43,178 nt of DNA from Cylindrodendrum hubeiense (Eukaryota; Ascomycota; Sordariomycetes; Hypocreales; Nectriaceae), in the NCBI GenBank assembly GCA_014621425.1, contig JAANBB010000352.1, positions 1 through 43,178 of the forward strand. Direction: 5' to 3'. Below the pieces are notes generated by a model. It was not told where the DNA came from and did not search any database. It saw only the letters and a list, made by a program, of their open reading frames with translations. Shown piece by piece: positions 20,921-32,191 of this stretch (positions are counted from its first letter, which is position 1; every line of letters begins with the position of its first letter). The position numbers and the translations under genes were made by a program.

Positions 20921-22685
20921 CCTCACATTTTGTCCTGGTGACAAGAGATCGCATCCTTGCACAGGCGCAGGCCAGCGGTTCGTGGCACACCCTGATCTGC
21001 CTCGCCCCGTAGCCGTGACACATGGTTGGGCATCTCAGCCATTGGGGGACACGCCACGCCCAAAGAGATCGTTAGAAGCCTCACTTCAGTGCCCGATCTG
21101 CCTTTGATTCACTGTCGACCGGGGACCGGCAGCAGTTTGTCGCTTCTTCCGGCCACAGGTTGTCGTGGGGTACAGTTTACAAGCGGATGCGAATCTCAGG
21201 GAACACACCGAAAGGTATCGGACGTTGCTACCTCCGATATCGTGATCGCGATTTAGATGGTTGTTGCCAATTTCATTGGCTGAATACACTGTTCTGGCCT
21301 TTCTTTGGGTGAAGCTCTTTCCGAGAACGCTGTGATGCTTGTGCGTCGATCACAGTTTCTCGCGAAGGCTCAAAGGATCGGCGATCTCTACCGAATAACC
21401 TTCATTGATGCTTAATTATAAGTCCTCTGGTAGTTCGCAGCATACATTCTCTACTAATCGGGATTTAATTCATCTTTAAATCACTAAAATTGCATCACTT
21501 GCACTTCCAAGACACCGAGGATGGACTCGAAATGTACAAAGTCACTGTAGTGCATGTGAGCACTAAATATTAGAACCTTACTGTATTTTATAGCACTGTC
21601 TTAGTATATCTCCTGTTCCACAGCCATGTCTGCCCACGTTAACACAGGGCACCGTTGGTAGTCGAGCTGCGGGCTTCTCCTCCGACTTACGGATGCTCCT
21701 CCACGAGCTTCATCCTTAATTCATGTTGCAGTCCTGCTGCTAACTACCGAGAAATAAAGATGGGGTTTCTTCGTACGGTTTCAGTATTATTACAATTGAA
21801 CCCGCGAGGCAAAGCTGTCAGGTGCGGCCCGTCTCAAGGACTCGCGTAGCGCCCTCGACGTCGAGATTGACGTCCGTCAAGTCTCCCAGCCCTCGGCCTA
21901 TGCCAGGTACATGGGTCCTATTACAGGCCTGGGGAACCCGACGCGTTGATGGGTTTTCGGAAACCTCGTATCCGTGCTCAATTTGGCTGTCTGGGTACCA
22001 ATACGGTGTGACCGTACTACCGCGGCTTAGACCCCCGTGAAAGGTTGAACGGTTTCGTCAAACATAACAGCTATCTACTTCGTTATCTGAGTCTGGGGTG
22101 CATGTTGAGTCCCTGACCAAGAGCCAATCGTCGCAAGTGCAGACACGTAAAAATGTGGTCACCACGATCTTCGTGTGTTGCTGCATGTGATAAGACAGGG
22201 GCAACGTTTCAAGCGTCCTTTCAAAGTCTTTACTTTCACTAAATTTCGATCTGAAAAGTCCCAAGTCATGGCGATAGATCGCCAGATATTCCCAAGGGAC
22301 GCATGGCACATGCGAACGATATGATATTGGAGAGAGGAATATGACAGTTTGCGGCAAAATAATTCATTGACTAGCTGTTGTCTAACTATACATGCACCTG
22401 AGCCTCATGACCAGATCCCCATGTGACGCAATCACCTCTTAGTTCGGCATTGCTTTCCCTCCTGTTGTACCCATGACCTCCATCGTCATGTCGTGTATTT
22501 TCGCATTCTTCGTGCCACTCTGGTCCAGCCGACGATAGCTCCGGTTCGCCTCGCGATGACTCTTTGTACCATCCTCGCCAAAGATTCCCAGGCTCGCTAG
22601 CATCGGCATCGTCCTTGGATCGGCCGACCAAATATCCGCGGTAAGAGGGGTATCAATACATAGACTGTCAATCCGGTCAGCACAC

Positions 22686-22836
22686 ATCGAAGGTCTCAAA
22701 ATGGGGAGTCAAACAATAATCCCTATGATCTCACCAGCTCCATTCCACGGGTCGAAGCCCACAGCACGCATCGAAGGTCTCAAAATGGGGAGGCAAACAA
22801 TCCCCCCTAGGACCTCGCCGGCTCCCTCCCACGGGC
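22686..22836. repeat. Direct repeat with 84-bp period
   Basis: Two copies of about 67 bp starting ATCGAAGGTCTCAAAATGGG, at 22686 and 22770, by eye about 85% identical over the aligned part. They are not in a supported gene. Confidence 0.75.
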
Positions 22837-24150
22837 TGACATCACAGCCACACCACTGCACACTATGCAACTTCCTTCTGCTGCCTGGGCTTCGAAGATA
22901 TGTAATCAAAGCTTTCCCCAAGGCGCAATAGCACAAGTATCGTCCCTCGTGACCCAACAACCGAGAAGAAGTCAGTTGTCCGAAGGCAAAAGCGCAGCAC
23001 TGGCAGGGACAGCAGAAGCGCCTATCCTTCTGCCAGTCTTACTCCAAATCAAGTTAGTCCTGACTAGGAATGCGACATAAAACGGAACGTCTTACCTCTC
23101 GAGCCACACCCTCGCTCTCCCACCAAGAGCCCAGATGAAGGCCTCCAAACGCATCGTACCCGAGCTAACAGATCCACCAAATATCCGTGGGGGAGCTGCA
23201 TTTATAAACACTTCGCTCATTATCACTTCATTGACTCATATGATCGTAAATTTGGGGCTGGTTGAGGCGGGTTCTGTCGGTGAAGGTCTTGGTAGTGTTT
23301 CTGCCACGTCGCGAGGTTTGACGAGTTTCAAGAGGGACCAAAGAATTCGAGCCTTAAGCGAAGGGGTAGAGTCATCGGGTGCGGATTCGGTTATTTCCTC
23401 TCCATTTGGGGTGTCGGGAACGGTGGGAAATTATCTGTCGCCGATCTGTAATCTCAAGAAGTTCCTATGTGACCAGTTCAGGCCAAGGGTGTCTGGTGAA
23501 CGAGCTCACCACAATTGGGATATTTAGGCGAAGAAGTGCAGAATAGAGAAATTTGTCCGCGTGTGTGCTTGGCATGCTTGGCATGATTGGTGAACGTAAT
23601 GATTGTGACGTTACTGGAGGCTCAACAAACTGATGTTCCTATCCGACTATTAAGACATCTCAGGTAGTATTGCCCGCATCAGTGCTGAGTCCCGTCGGTA
23701 GGTTCTTCGGGCTACGGTTGAAGTGATTGGTGAGGAAACGAGAGTGAGGTGGAGTCTCAGACATTGTTGACCAAAGTGCTTCATGTGAGGCTCTGTTCTG
23801 GAGCTCCTTACGTCGTCGTGATACTTGACAAAACGGGGCCAGAATCGGCAGGGTCGTATTGCTTGGAACGGCACGGGTAAAGATACCCTCGACGGCGTTG
23901 TCTTTGGTGGCCATCTCATCCACGACAACATCGAGCTAGATACCTTGGTTGATCAGTCATGTTATAAATCACAGCAAGTATTGCCGAAAGGAAACAGTTC
24001 CGTCATGGTGAATATTCGCTTGCATTCGTAAATATATACAAGACTCCTGAAGTTTGTCAACCAAACCCTATCATAGTCCTATTTCTTTTCGTCGTCATGC
24101 CCCTTTTCCAGTCGGGGAGGTCCCTTTTGTCCACATTATGCCTTGTAGCC

Positions 24151-26938
24151 CTATTCCAAGACAGCACTGAGGGGCAGATTCCTTGAGCTGCTGCCGACGA
24201 ACACCTTCTTCTCGTGCTTCGTAATGACCCAGTTCTGTGCCGTAATGTCCCAATTGCTCAAGTCACGGCGTGTGATGTCGGCAGTAAAGATTACGCTTTG
24301 GCCGGCCGCAATGCCCTCAATGCGTTCAAAGCCGCGCAGGACACGAACAGGCTCGTTCTTGCCGCCGAGACTAATGTATAGCTGAGGGATCTCGTCGGTC
24401 GTGACATCGCCTGTGTTAGTTACGGTTGCGGAGACAGTGTAGAGGACATCCCAAAGCCCAGGGTTGCCGCCAGGCGCACCGCCAGCTGGGTTCTTTGGCT
24501 GGGGAGAGCCATCGACGGCTTTGGGAGGGAGGAACTGGTCGGCAGTTTGACCGTAGTAGGGATCGGCTGAGGCCTCCTTGCCAGAGGAAGAAGTGTTAAG
24601 CCAGGGGTAGATGAACTGGTAGATGTAACGGATGTCGGAGGGGAAGGTGTAGTCGGCCAGATCGATGCTGAAGTTGCCCAGCTCGGGAGCAGCAATTGTA
24701 TCGCCAGAGGTAGGTTCGTAGATGGTGTCGATATGAGGCTGAATCTCAAGGCTTGAGTATTCAAAGGTGGACCAGGAGAGACCAAAGCCGAACTCGTAGA
24801 GAGGTGCAGCGTCGTCGGAGGAGGCCGTTCCATCCGTGCTGGGAGAGTTGCGATCGAAGTGACGGTAGTCGATGAAGACGCCCTCGGAGAACTCCTGCTG
24901 AGGAGCACCTTGACCGTTGTTGGCGTCGTACAATACATCAGTGCCGTAGCTCTTGCGGGTACGACCCCAGGTGAAGGGCGATCGGCCGGGGCTAGTCTTG
25001 CCGTAAAGAATGTCGGTAATTGAGTTGCCGGATTCCTGGCCAGGGAGGCCCGCCCAGACGATGGCAGTGATGTTAGGGTTGTCATACCACTCGGTCAGAA
25101 GGACTGGGCCGACAGTGTGAAGGACCACGATGGTGTTGGGGCAGATGGAGGAGACATTCTTGATGAGTTCATCGCCTTCCTTCCACAGAGTCAGGTTCTT
25201 GCGGTCGCCCTCGTTGCCGTCCACGTTGATGTAGCCCTCGCCAGAGTCTGCGTTGGCGAAGACAATAGCAGTGACATTGGGCTGGGCAATGAGCTGGCTA
25301 ACCTGTGCCCACCGGTTGTTGTTGAGGATGCTTTCGTACCGAGTGCCGTCTTCAATAGCCTGGAACTGGAGAGCCGCGTCTGGGGTGACCAGGTAGGAGA
25401 ACTGGGAAGTTCCCGAGCCCCAGGCCATGGCAAGGGTTCCATCGTCACATCCGCGGTCGCTGCAGCCGTTGGGGCCAGCAGGATTGCTTCCAGCATCTTC
25501 GCCAATGACGGCGACAAACTTGGGCTTATTCAGTGGCAACGAGCCGGTGTTCTTGAGCACGACGCTTCCCTTGGCGGCGGCTTCGCGAATGTGCTTGCCG
25601 TGGTCGTGGCGAACATCAACTCCGTAGTTGATTTGGTCCCAGTTCTCTTTGGCGGCACTCTGGACGTAGCCAAAGGTATCGCGGGACCAGGACGAGAAGT
25701 TGATGTCGGGCATGGTCTCAACAGTTCGACCAACCTTAAAGAAGGAAGCCATGATTCGCATAGCCATGTCGTCGATTCGCCACTCGGGAACGGTGCCGTT
25801 GATGACTGCCAGGGTCAGGTTTGCGCCCCAGTAGCTAAGGCCAGTGTTGAACGAGGTGTCACCGGGCATGGACATGTCGAGGCCGGCAGCAGCAGTGGCG
25901 GCACCGGCGTGTTGAGCCTGCCAGTCGCTCATGACAAATCCCTGGAAACCAAGCTCGTCCTTGAGGATTCCATTGATGATCTTGGAGTTTTGGCACGAGT
26001 ACGAGTTGTTGACCTGCTGGTAGGAGCACATGACGGCACCCACGCCGGCGCGGACAGCATCGGCAAAGGGCCAGACATAGAGCTCGTGAAGCGTTTTGTC
26101 ATCTATGTTGGACGAACTGGACTCGGTGATGTTAAAGCCGTAGCCTATGGCCTCAGGTGCCTGTCGGAAGTGTTCTTGATGGTGTTAGCCTCAGAGCTCG
26201 TGTCAGGTCGGAAAGGGTGTTGCTGGCTTACCTTGCTCGTTTCCGATGTAATGCTTCGCAGTCGCGATCACGCCGCCGTCCTGGATACCAACAGAGGTCT
26301 GAGCCAGGGCGATACCAGCCATGTAGGGGTCAACCGTGAAGCCCTCCCAGTTGCGACCGCCGGTAGGGGCGCGGCCAAGCGGGCCTGAGGCGGGACCGAG
26401 GAGGACATCGATTCCCTTCTCGTTGGCCTCAGTGCCCATCAAGAGACCGCGCTCGTGCCAGAGCTTGCGGCTCCACGAAGCACCAGCGGTGATACCGCCA
26501 GGGAAGGCGCTGTTGTAGTCCGAGAGTCGGATACCCAGAGGGCCATCCTGCATACACAATCCGCGCATGCCGAGGCGGGGGATAGAGCCAGCGTTGCCGA
26601 CACATCGTTCACCCATCCATCTGGAGTAGAAGGTCAGAATCATGTGCCAAGAGCTGTGCGTCTAATGACGGCGGGGTTCAAGAGGTTACTCACCCGACAC
26701 CGGTGGTCAGGTTGACTTTCTCGGGGAGCGTCAATTGCGAGACAAATTCTCTAGCACTGGCGTATGCATTCTCCCAGCCCGGCGCCTCAGGGTCCATCCA
26801 TGGCGACGGATAGTGAGGAGGCGAGGATGCATGATCGTCTTTTCTAGCGAACTGGAGGATTGCCTGTGTGTCAGCTTGGGATCGCGCCAAAGGAGCCAGT
26901 GCAAGTGAGAGCAGCGTTAGAGCGAGTGTGGACTGCAT
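24151..26938 (-). CDS. Secreted beta-glucosidase, GH3
   Basis: Three exons, 26938-26694, 26620-26232 and 26174-24151, give 885 residues. It releases glucose from cellobiose and other beta-glucosides outside the cell. Residues 1-21 form a signal peptide. The GH3 N-terminal barrel follows from PPHYPSPW, through CMQDGPLGIR, GPLGRAPTGGRNWEGF and KHYIGNEQEHFRQAPE, to GFQGFVMSDWQAQH, where the Asp at about 295 is the family's nucleophile. Next come the GH3 C-terminal domain (VIGEDAGSNPAGPNGCSDRG, ANADSGEGYINVDGNEGDRK) and a fibronectin-III-like domain ending GSSSRNLPLSAVLE. Several NxT/S glycosylation sites are present. The sequence is close to Trichoderma Cel3B-type and Fusarium enzymes as I remember them. 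The N-terminus is uncertain: a second, upstream signal-peptide exon exists at 27258-27338. Confidence 0.93.
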
Positions 26939-27257
26939 TGTGGCGTCGTCGGGTCTTTCTTTAGATAGATCGACAATGCATCACAGCGCAACTGCCACAA
27001 AAAAAAATATGAGGGCAGAAGTAAAGAGTGCGGGATAAAAATAGAAGACTGAGCTGTTGGGTTCTGGCGGTGGAGCGATAAAATACGGTATGAGATGGTG
27101 ATGGTGACAAAATACGGAATCCCATGCCGGCATCGCTACAAGGCGCCGTTGGAGAACAGAGCTCTGGCCAATTGGCAGCAATGCCGCAGCGATGCATAGG
27201 CCTTAGATCCAAGCGAAAGCGACGTGGGGAAGGGGGAAACAACTGGGGCTCGCTCAC

Positions 27258-27338
27258 CTTGGAGATACCACCAGCGGGAATAGCAGCGTCCGTGCAAGCG
27301 GCCAGCAGCACCGCTGCGACGAGCGATGTCGTCTTCAT
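27258..27338 (-). other. Alternative first exon of the GH3 gene (signal peptide)
   Basis: An ATG at 27338 opens 27 codons, starting MKTTSLVAAVLLAACTDA and ending IPAGGISK, directly followed by a GTGAGC donor. Splicing in phase 0 to an acceptor (CACAG) whose exon starts at 26863 (codon GCA) keeps the GH3 frame and gives an N-terminus with the same layout as Fusarium and Trichoderma homologues. The implied intron is about 394 nt, long for this genome. A good TATA element (minus-strand TATAAATA, 27648-27641) lies about 300 bp upstream. None as good was seen just before the 26938 start. Confidence 0.45.
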
Positions 27339-29809
27339 GTCTGAGGATGTGTAGTGGTGCAGCAGCAGTCTGTCAACTTGCCAATAGCTGAGGAGAAATC
27401 AAGGCCCAGGTCAATTGCCGACGTGACGAGGGAGGGCCCGGAGCTTTAAGCCTTTCAAGTAAGATAGCGATAGGCACCCGTGCGGAGATGACGATAGTTG
27501 AAGACGGGATCTACGGAGAGTCGCTGGGGCAGGATCGGCAAGGGAGAAACAGATGAGATGCGTGCACCCGTCAAACAAACAAGCTCCCAGATAGAGCCAC
27601 CCGTTGGACCGTTTCAACAGGGTGGGCGATGCTCAGGCTTTATTTATAAAAGCAGACGCGGGAGAGACGCCCGGCGGGACTGCTTGCGGGACTGCTTGCG
27701 GTGGCACACTCGCGCGTTGTTTCTGCACGTAATCTGTAATGAACGTTAGGTCCCCTTCATACCGGATCCCGCGTGCCAGGGCGAGACGGCACGAATCAAC
27801 ACGAGTTCTGGGGGTCTTGGGGTCTTGGTCGCCGCAGTTGTCTCTGCTGGACCGCAAATCCCTTCCTTGGAGGGCCGCGGGCCCACGAGACGAAGGGGTC
27901 CGCTCGCCACAACGACGCCCGGCTACCTACCCATGGACCTCCTTGCCTCCATCCACCCAATAAACTAATAACCCAATATTGCACTGTACATATGTGCGGT
28001 GCGGCCATACAGGCTGCAAGGGTTGACGAAATGGTTTGATTATTCCCAGGCTGGCTCCTCTCTTTCTTCTCTCCTTCTCCTCCCTCTATCCACTTGCCCT
28101 CCACTGCCAACCTGTCTGGCTGCCAACCCGTCTGGCTGCCAACCCGCTTGGCTGCCGATCCCTGCTGGGCTCGTACTCTATTCCCCCGTCCTGCCAGGCT
28201 ACCCCACAGAACACCATCGACGACATCGGGGCACAGGCTGGCTCCAGGCCGGGGGGACTAGGGCGCTGGAGGGTGGTGCTGCGCCGGGAGTGGACGGCCC
28301 TGGACTGTGGGGGACGCGGCACTGTTCAATTTGGCAGTCGCCTCGCGCGCAGAAAAAGGGCCGATGGTCATGGTCCAGGGCCAAGGCCGGGGTTGGGGTT
28401 CGCCAGCGCAAGAGCCGGATGTGCGGAGGAGCTGCGCGATGAGAACGCAGCAGCATACTGGGCTGGTGCACCGTCTGGTGGGCCTGCTGATGGCAACGAG
28501 CTTGCTGGCTTCTGAAGCATCTTCGGCTTTATTCATCGCTCGGTTGATCCATTGCTTCGCCTTGCATGCTTTTGCAATTGCGTACCTTGTTATGTCTTGG
28601 TCTGTGTTGGCGTCACAGGGTTCCGTGTCTCGTCTCACTCCTAGCTTGTTGCCTCGACTAGTTTGTTTCCTCGCCATGGTACCTGTCCAGGAACGAACAA
28701 TGTATTGCTTCTTCCATCTATCGATAGCGTCCTGTCCCTGTCCCGTCAACAAACAGAACACTTATCAAGCATGTCTCATATCCCCTTTATCTGGAACAGA
28801 GCGCCCAGAAGTGTGGCTGTCCGCCAAAACCCGCCAAAATGGTGATCGACAAAGCTCCCTGCAGCGCCTCACTCTCAGACCCCTTCCCCTTTACCAATCT
28901 TCTCACGCTCTTGCTCGGTCTCGCGCTGGCAATGCTCCTCGCCATCGTAGCACAATCTAGTAGCCCGACCTCCCGGCCCGGCGAAATACAGTCTTGCCTG
29001 CTGTCAACCTTATTCGCCGATGCGACATCGCTCTACACCATTCCCCGCTGCAACCCACTCCAACATCACCGAGTCCCTCCCACATGACGACATGGCTCAA
29101 TGTTCAACTGCCAAACCCCGAGCTTCCTAAGCTTAACCGTCATCACACCTCCCCCAGACCCTGCTGACCCCTTGTCGATTTCATCTATCCCCCGCACCCG
29201 CCGCCTTGGCACTCGGCCAGTCGACAGAAGGACCACCTCCGGCGCTGCACTACGGTCCCGCGCTGTTCGGTCCGTTTCTAGAATCTGGAGAAATCTCGGG
29301 CCTCGTGCGCCTTTTGCGCCTTCCGGGAGGCCATCAGCTGGTGTCCAAGGTCATCGTCAGGTTGCAATTCTCCGTTTTCCCGCAGCTAACAGCACAGGCG
29401 GAAGCAACGTCGTATGAGGGGCATGCTACATCTTGTCTTGTAAATGCACCCACAGCTTTCCCCTCAATGCTGGCTCGGCCTTGGCCATCCATCATCAGGC
29501 GGAGATGCCGAAAGGCTTGGAGTCACAGGAGAATGGGGAAGGCGATATTAAAGGCCTTAATATTGGGACGGTTTAAACCGCCACGGACTATCTACACTGA
29601 ATTGATAGGTTGTTGAGGTAGGCACAGTAGGCAAAGTAAACAAAGCATTCCACAATGTTGATTCACAGTTCACACAAGAGCTAGCAGTAGCTGCCATCGG
29701 TCATGTGTTCATCGAACCATTTCTGTTCCATGCGCTCCAGTTCTTATCATCGGCAGTCGGGGGTGCATACATCCGCCGTGGTTGCTGCATTGTCCTGAGA
29801 GTAGAGCCA
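27339..29809. other. Intergenic region upstream of GH3
   Basis: About 2.5 kb without a supported gene. It holds the GH3 promoter: a TATA element near 27645 and a CTGGGG hexamer at 27808-27813 fitting the CreA consensus SYGGRG. A GC-rich stretch with a 16-bp tandem repeat follows. At the right lies the 3' flank of ERG24. Longer open frames here (e.g. 28307-28960) lack an ATG start and coding character. Confidence 0.45.
28105..28168. repeat. 16-bp tandem repeat
   Basis: Four tandem copies of a 16-bp unit, TGCCAACCCGTCTGGC with variants, beginning at 28105, 28121, 28137 and 28153 (the last degenerate). Confidence 0.8.
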
Positions 29810-31382
29810 CTAGTAGATGCCGGGGACGATTCGCCACCGGACAATCTTCTTGTATTTCTCCCAGTCCTCGCCGTACTTGCGTTGACACTTCTCGTCATCA
29901 CGGTTGTCCCGGTGAATCAACAGGATCGCAAAGTACACGACGTAGAAGTAGGTGATGAATATGCCCCATCCCCTGGCATCGCCTTGGATAACTTGACGGC
30001 CATCCTGCATCACATGGGCAACCTCGCCTTGGACCTGAGTTCCGGCACTCAGAATCTGGTATCCAGCAACGCCTGTGGGCAGGCAGTAAGGCCACGACTG
30101 GATCCAGTCGCCAAAGTAGTTGATGTGACGAGCGGTTCCCCACCAGCCTGAGATGAGGAGCTTGCTGCCTCGCTTGGTCTGGAGGAACTTGAGGTGAGCG
30201 ACTCTGGGGTCGTCAGGGTTGGTCCGGAACCGGTTCTTTTCGTTGTTGGCAGAGCGGAAGATGTAGAAGCCAAGTCCGATGAGCGACAACATGCCAGCAA
30301 TACCCAGCGGGCCAAGCGTCAAGGGGTGGACTGAGAGGTAGCGGACCGGGAGCGAGTAGACAAACGGCAACCAGACGATGTCGCCAAATGACAACATGAA
30401 GCCAAATCCATCGTTCGTGATATCGATAGTGGTGAGAATAGCAGGCTCGTTCCACCACGAATCAAAGACGTACAGAGCCTGAACTGCTGTGATGCAGATG
30501 GCGCTGTCCGTGACGAATCCGTAGTTTCGGTACTGCTGGGCGCACCACGAGCAGTTCAGGATAATCCAACCCATCATGCCAGGTCGCAGTTCCAAGAACT
30601 CCTTCAGATCGATCTCGCCAATCACAGGGAAGGTTACGCGGGGGTTCAGCTCACGCCCGATAAACCAATCATACAACATGTTGCCGCTGTGGCCGCCAGC
30701 AGCAAGCTCCCGGTTCTCTTTGTTGTCGGATTTGACGCTGAAGCTTCGGATGTAGACAAAGTGGGCGACACCGTACGCGAAGAGAGTGTTGGCGGTCAAG
30801 ATTTGAATAAAGTTGTCGGAGATGAAGGTCCAGACGGGGAACTCGGCACCCTGGGCCACAGTACCGGCAGCGAGGATAGCCAGGGTGAAGGTGCTGCTGT
30901 ACAAGGCTAGGGTTCTGTCAGCTTGGGGTCCAACGTGGTTGGCCAAGGGTTGTCATACTGTTGAACCTGTACTTCAACTTGTTACCATTCCTCAACTCAG
31001 TGCCCTCAACCTCAATCGCGGGGAGAAGGCGGTAGAGGATCATGGAAAGAAAAATGTAGCCGGCAGTAGCAGCAGAGGCCTCCCAGTTGAGCAGACCAGC
31101 AAATCCATTCTCGGGCCAGCCAACCTCCAGTTTAAGCTTGTCGAGGGATAGGGTCTTGGGGCTCAGGAGCGACGGCGCAGGGCAACCAGAGATGTCGTTG
31201 CAGACGAAGTTGAAGACGTAAACGAGGATAGGGAGGCCGAAGGAGATGACGAAAGCACCGGGACTGTTTGCATGTCAGATTAGCAGGTATTCTCGATTCA
31301 ATTGACTGTCGATGATAACTCACGGTCCGAAGAATTCGTATCCATGCGCCTCCTCAGTGGCCGCCTTTGAAGTGGTCGCCAT
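29810..31382 (-). CDS. erg24: Delta(14)-sterol reductase (C-14 sterol reductase)
   Basis: Three exons, 31382-31324, 31263-30959 and 30906-29810, give 486 residues. It reduces the C14-C15 double bond left by lanosterol/eburicol demethylation in ergosterol synthesis, using NADPH, in the endoplasmic-reticulum membrane. It belongs to the ERG4/ERG24 family: multiple hydrophobic helices, an opening EFFGPPGAFVISFGLPIL, the family signature LLISGWWGTARHINYFGDW at about 372-390, and the C-terminal RDDEKCQRKYGEDWEKYKKI ending in RWRIVPGIY. The length fits the family. The exon-exon junctions restore conserved sequence (GPPGAF and RFNTLYSS). The start is the only ATG in exon 1. It is the target of morpholine-type fungicides. 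It is divergently transcribed from atg27. Confidence 0.95.
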
Positions 31383-32191
31383 CTTGACAGGGGCTTCTTG
31401 CGGTGGGAGAAGGGTGTTGAGGAACAGACACAAGGCCAGACACAAGGCCGGACAACGAGACGTTTATAGATCCTCAACAATGCGCAATACGAGGCTCTCG
31501 TGGCAGTCGGCAGGATTTATTACACCGCGTCGACCAGTCGCGGGGTGGTAAATTGAAGAACTGCCGGCGCTCTCGCGTTCCGGCTCGTCTCATTAGCTCA
31601 TTAGCTGAAAAGACCCGCCAAGCCAACACAGACCTAACCCAACACCTCCTGCCGCGACTCGCATCGCCGTATTCGGATAGCATTCCGCCCCACGGCGCCG
31701 GGCACACTTGGCCCAGATGGCAAGCTGGACGGAGAAACAGTTGGGCCGGCTGAAACGCAGCGACACAGACGTCCCGTGTCAGAGAGATCCATCAGGGGGC
31801 GCTGTCAGGGGGTCAGGGAGAGCATGGTCCAGCCAATCACCAATCACAGAGACGACTCGTCACCCTTTCTGATTGTCGACGCCCTGATGACAGTTTGAGG
31901 TTGAACTGCGGGAGGCGTTATCATTACGCTGCTGGGCCACGACGACACTCGCCATCTCCGCAAAGCTCGACGATTCCTCAACCCACATTCCTTTTGCTCC
32001 TTTTGCTCCGTCTTGCTTGCAAACTTTGACTGATGATAGCCTCCGCCATCTCCAGCTGCTAATACCGCGCGAGGCGTGACTGTACATTTGTCATTCGCGC
32101 TCCCAGCCATTCCTTTCTGTCCTGGTTCGCCTAGACCTTCGTCTTCCCGTCCGAACGCCCACTCCCCTGGCGCACACGACCAACATTGACG
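31383..32191. promoter_or_regulatory. Divergent promoter region of erg24 and atg27
   Basis: About 0.8 kb between the two ATGs. No TATA box or recognised sterol-response element could be defended by eye. Short frames here have no coding character. Confidence 0.45.

Larger units (their letters stand above)
20550..24150. other. Gene-poor region with small decayed duplications
   Basis: About 3.6 kb without a supported gene. It contains a 44-bp tandem duplication near 20833 and an 84-bp-period duplication near 22686. Open frames are short, mostly without ATG, and often overlap on both strands. The right end is the 3' flank of the GH3 gene. The divergence between the duplicated copies is consistent with old, possibly RIP-affected DNA, but I could not compute indices. 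Confidence 0.45.

Noticed and set aside
25117..26388. 423-codon plus-strand frame opposite the GH3 gene
   Set aside because: A shadow frame: it runs through the GH3 intron and exons and has no recognisable domain, while the minus strand is a clear GH3 enzyme.
13528..26938. A plant-biomass or secondary-metabolite gene cluster linking GH78 and GH3
   Set aside because: About 8 kb separates them, with an orphan, a 2EXR and a Cys/His-repeat gene between. No transporter, regulator or core biosynthetic enzyme is present.
28258..28960. Long frames on both strands (217 and 167 codons)
   Set aside because: GC-rich intergenic DNA; the plus frame lacks an ATG start and neither strand shows a domain or splice logic.
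29206..29616. 136-codon plus-strand frame
   Set aside because: It starts at TTG, has no recognisable protein character and no promoter; judged chance.
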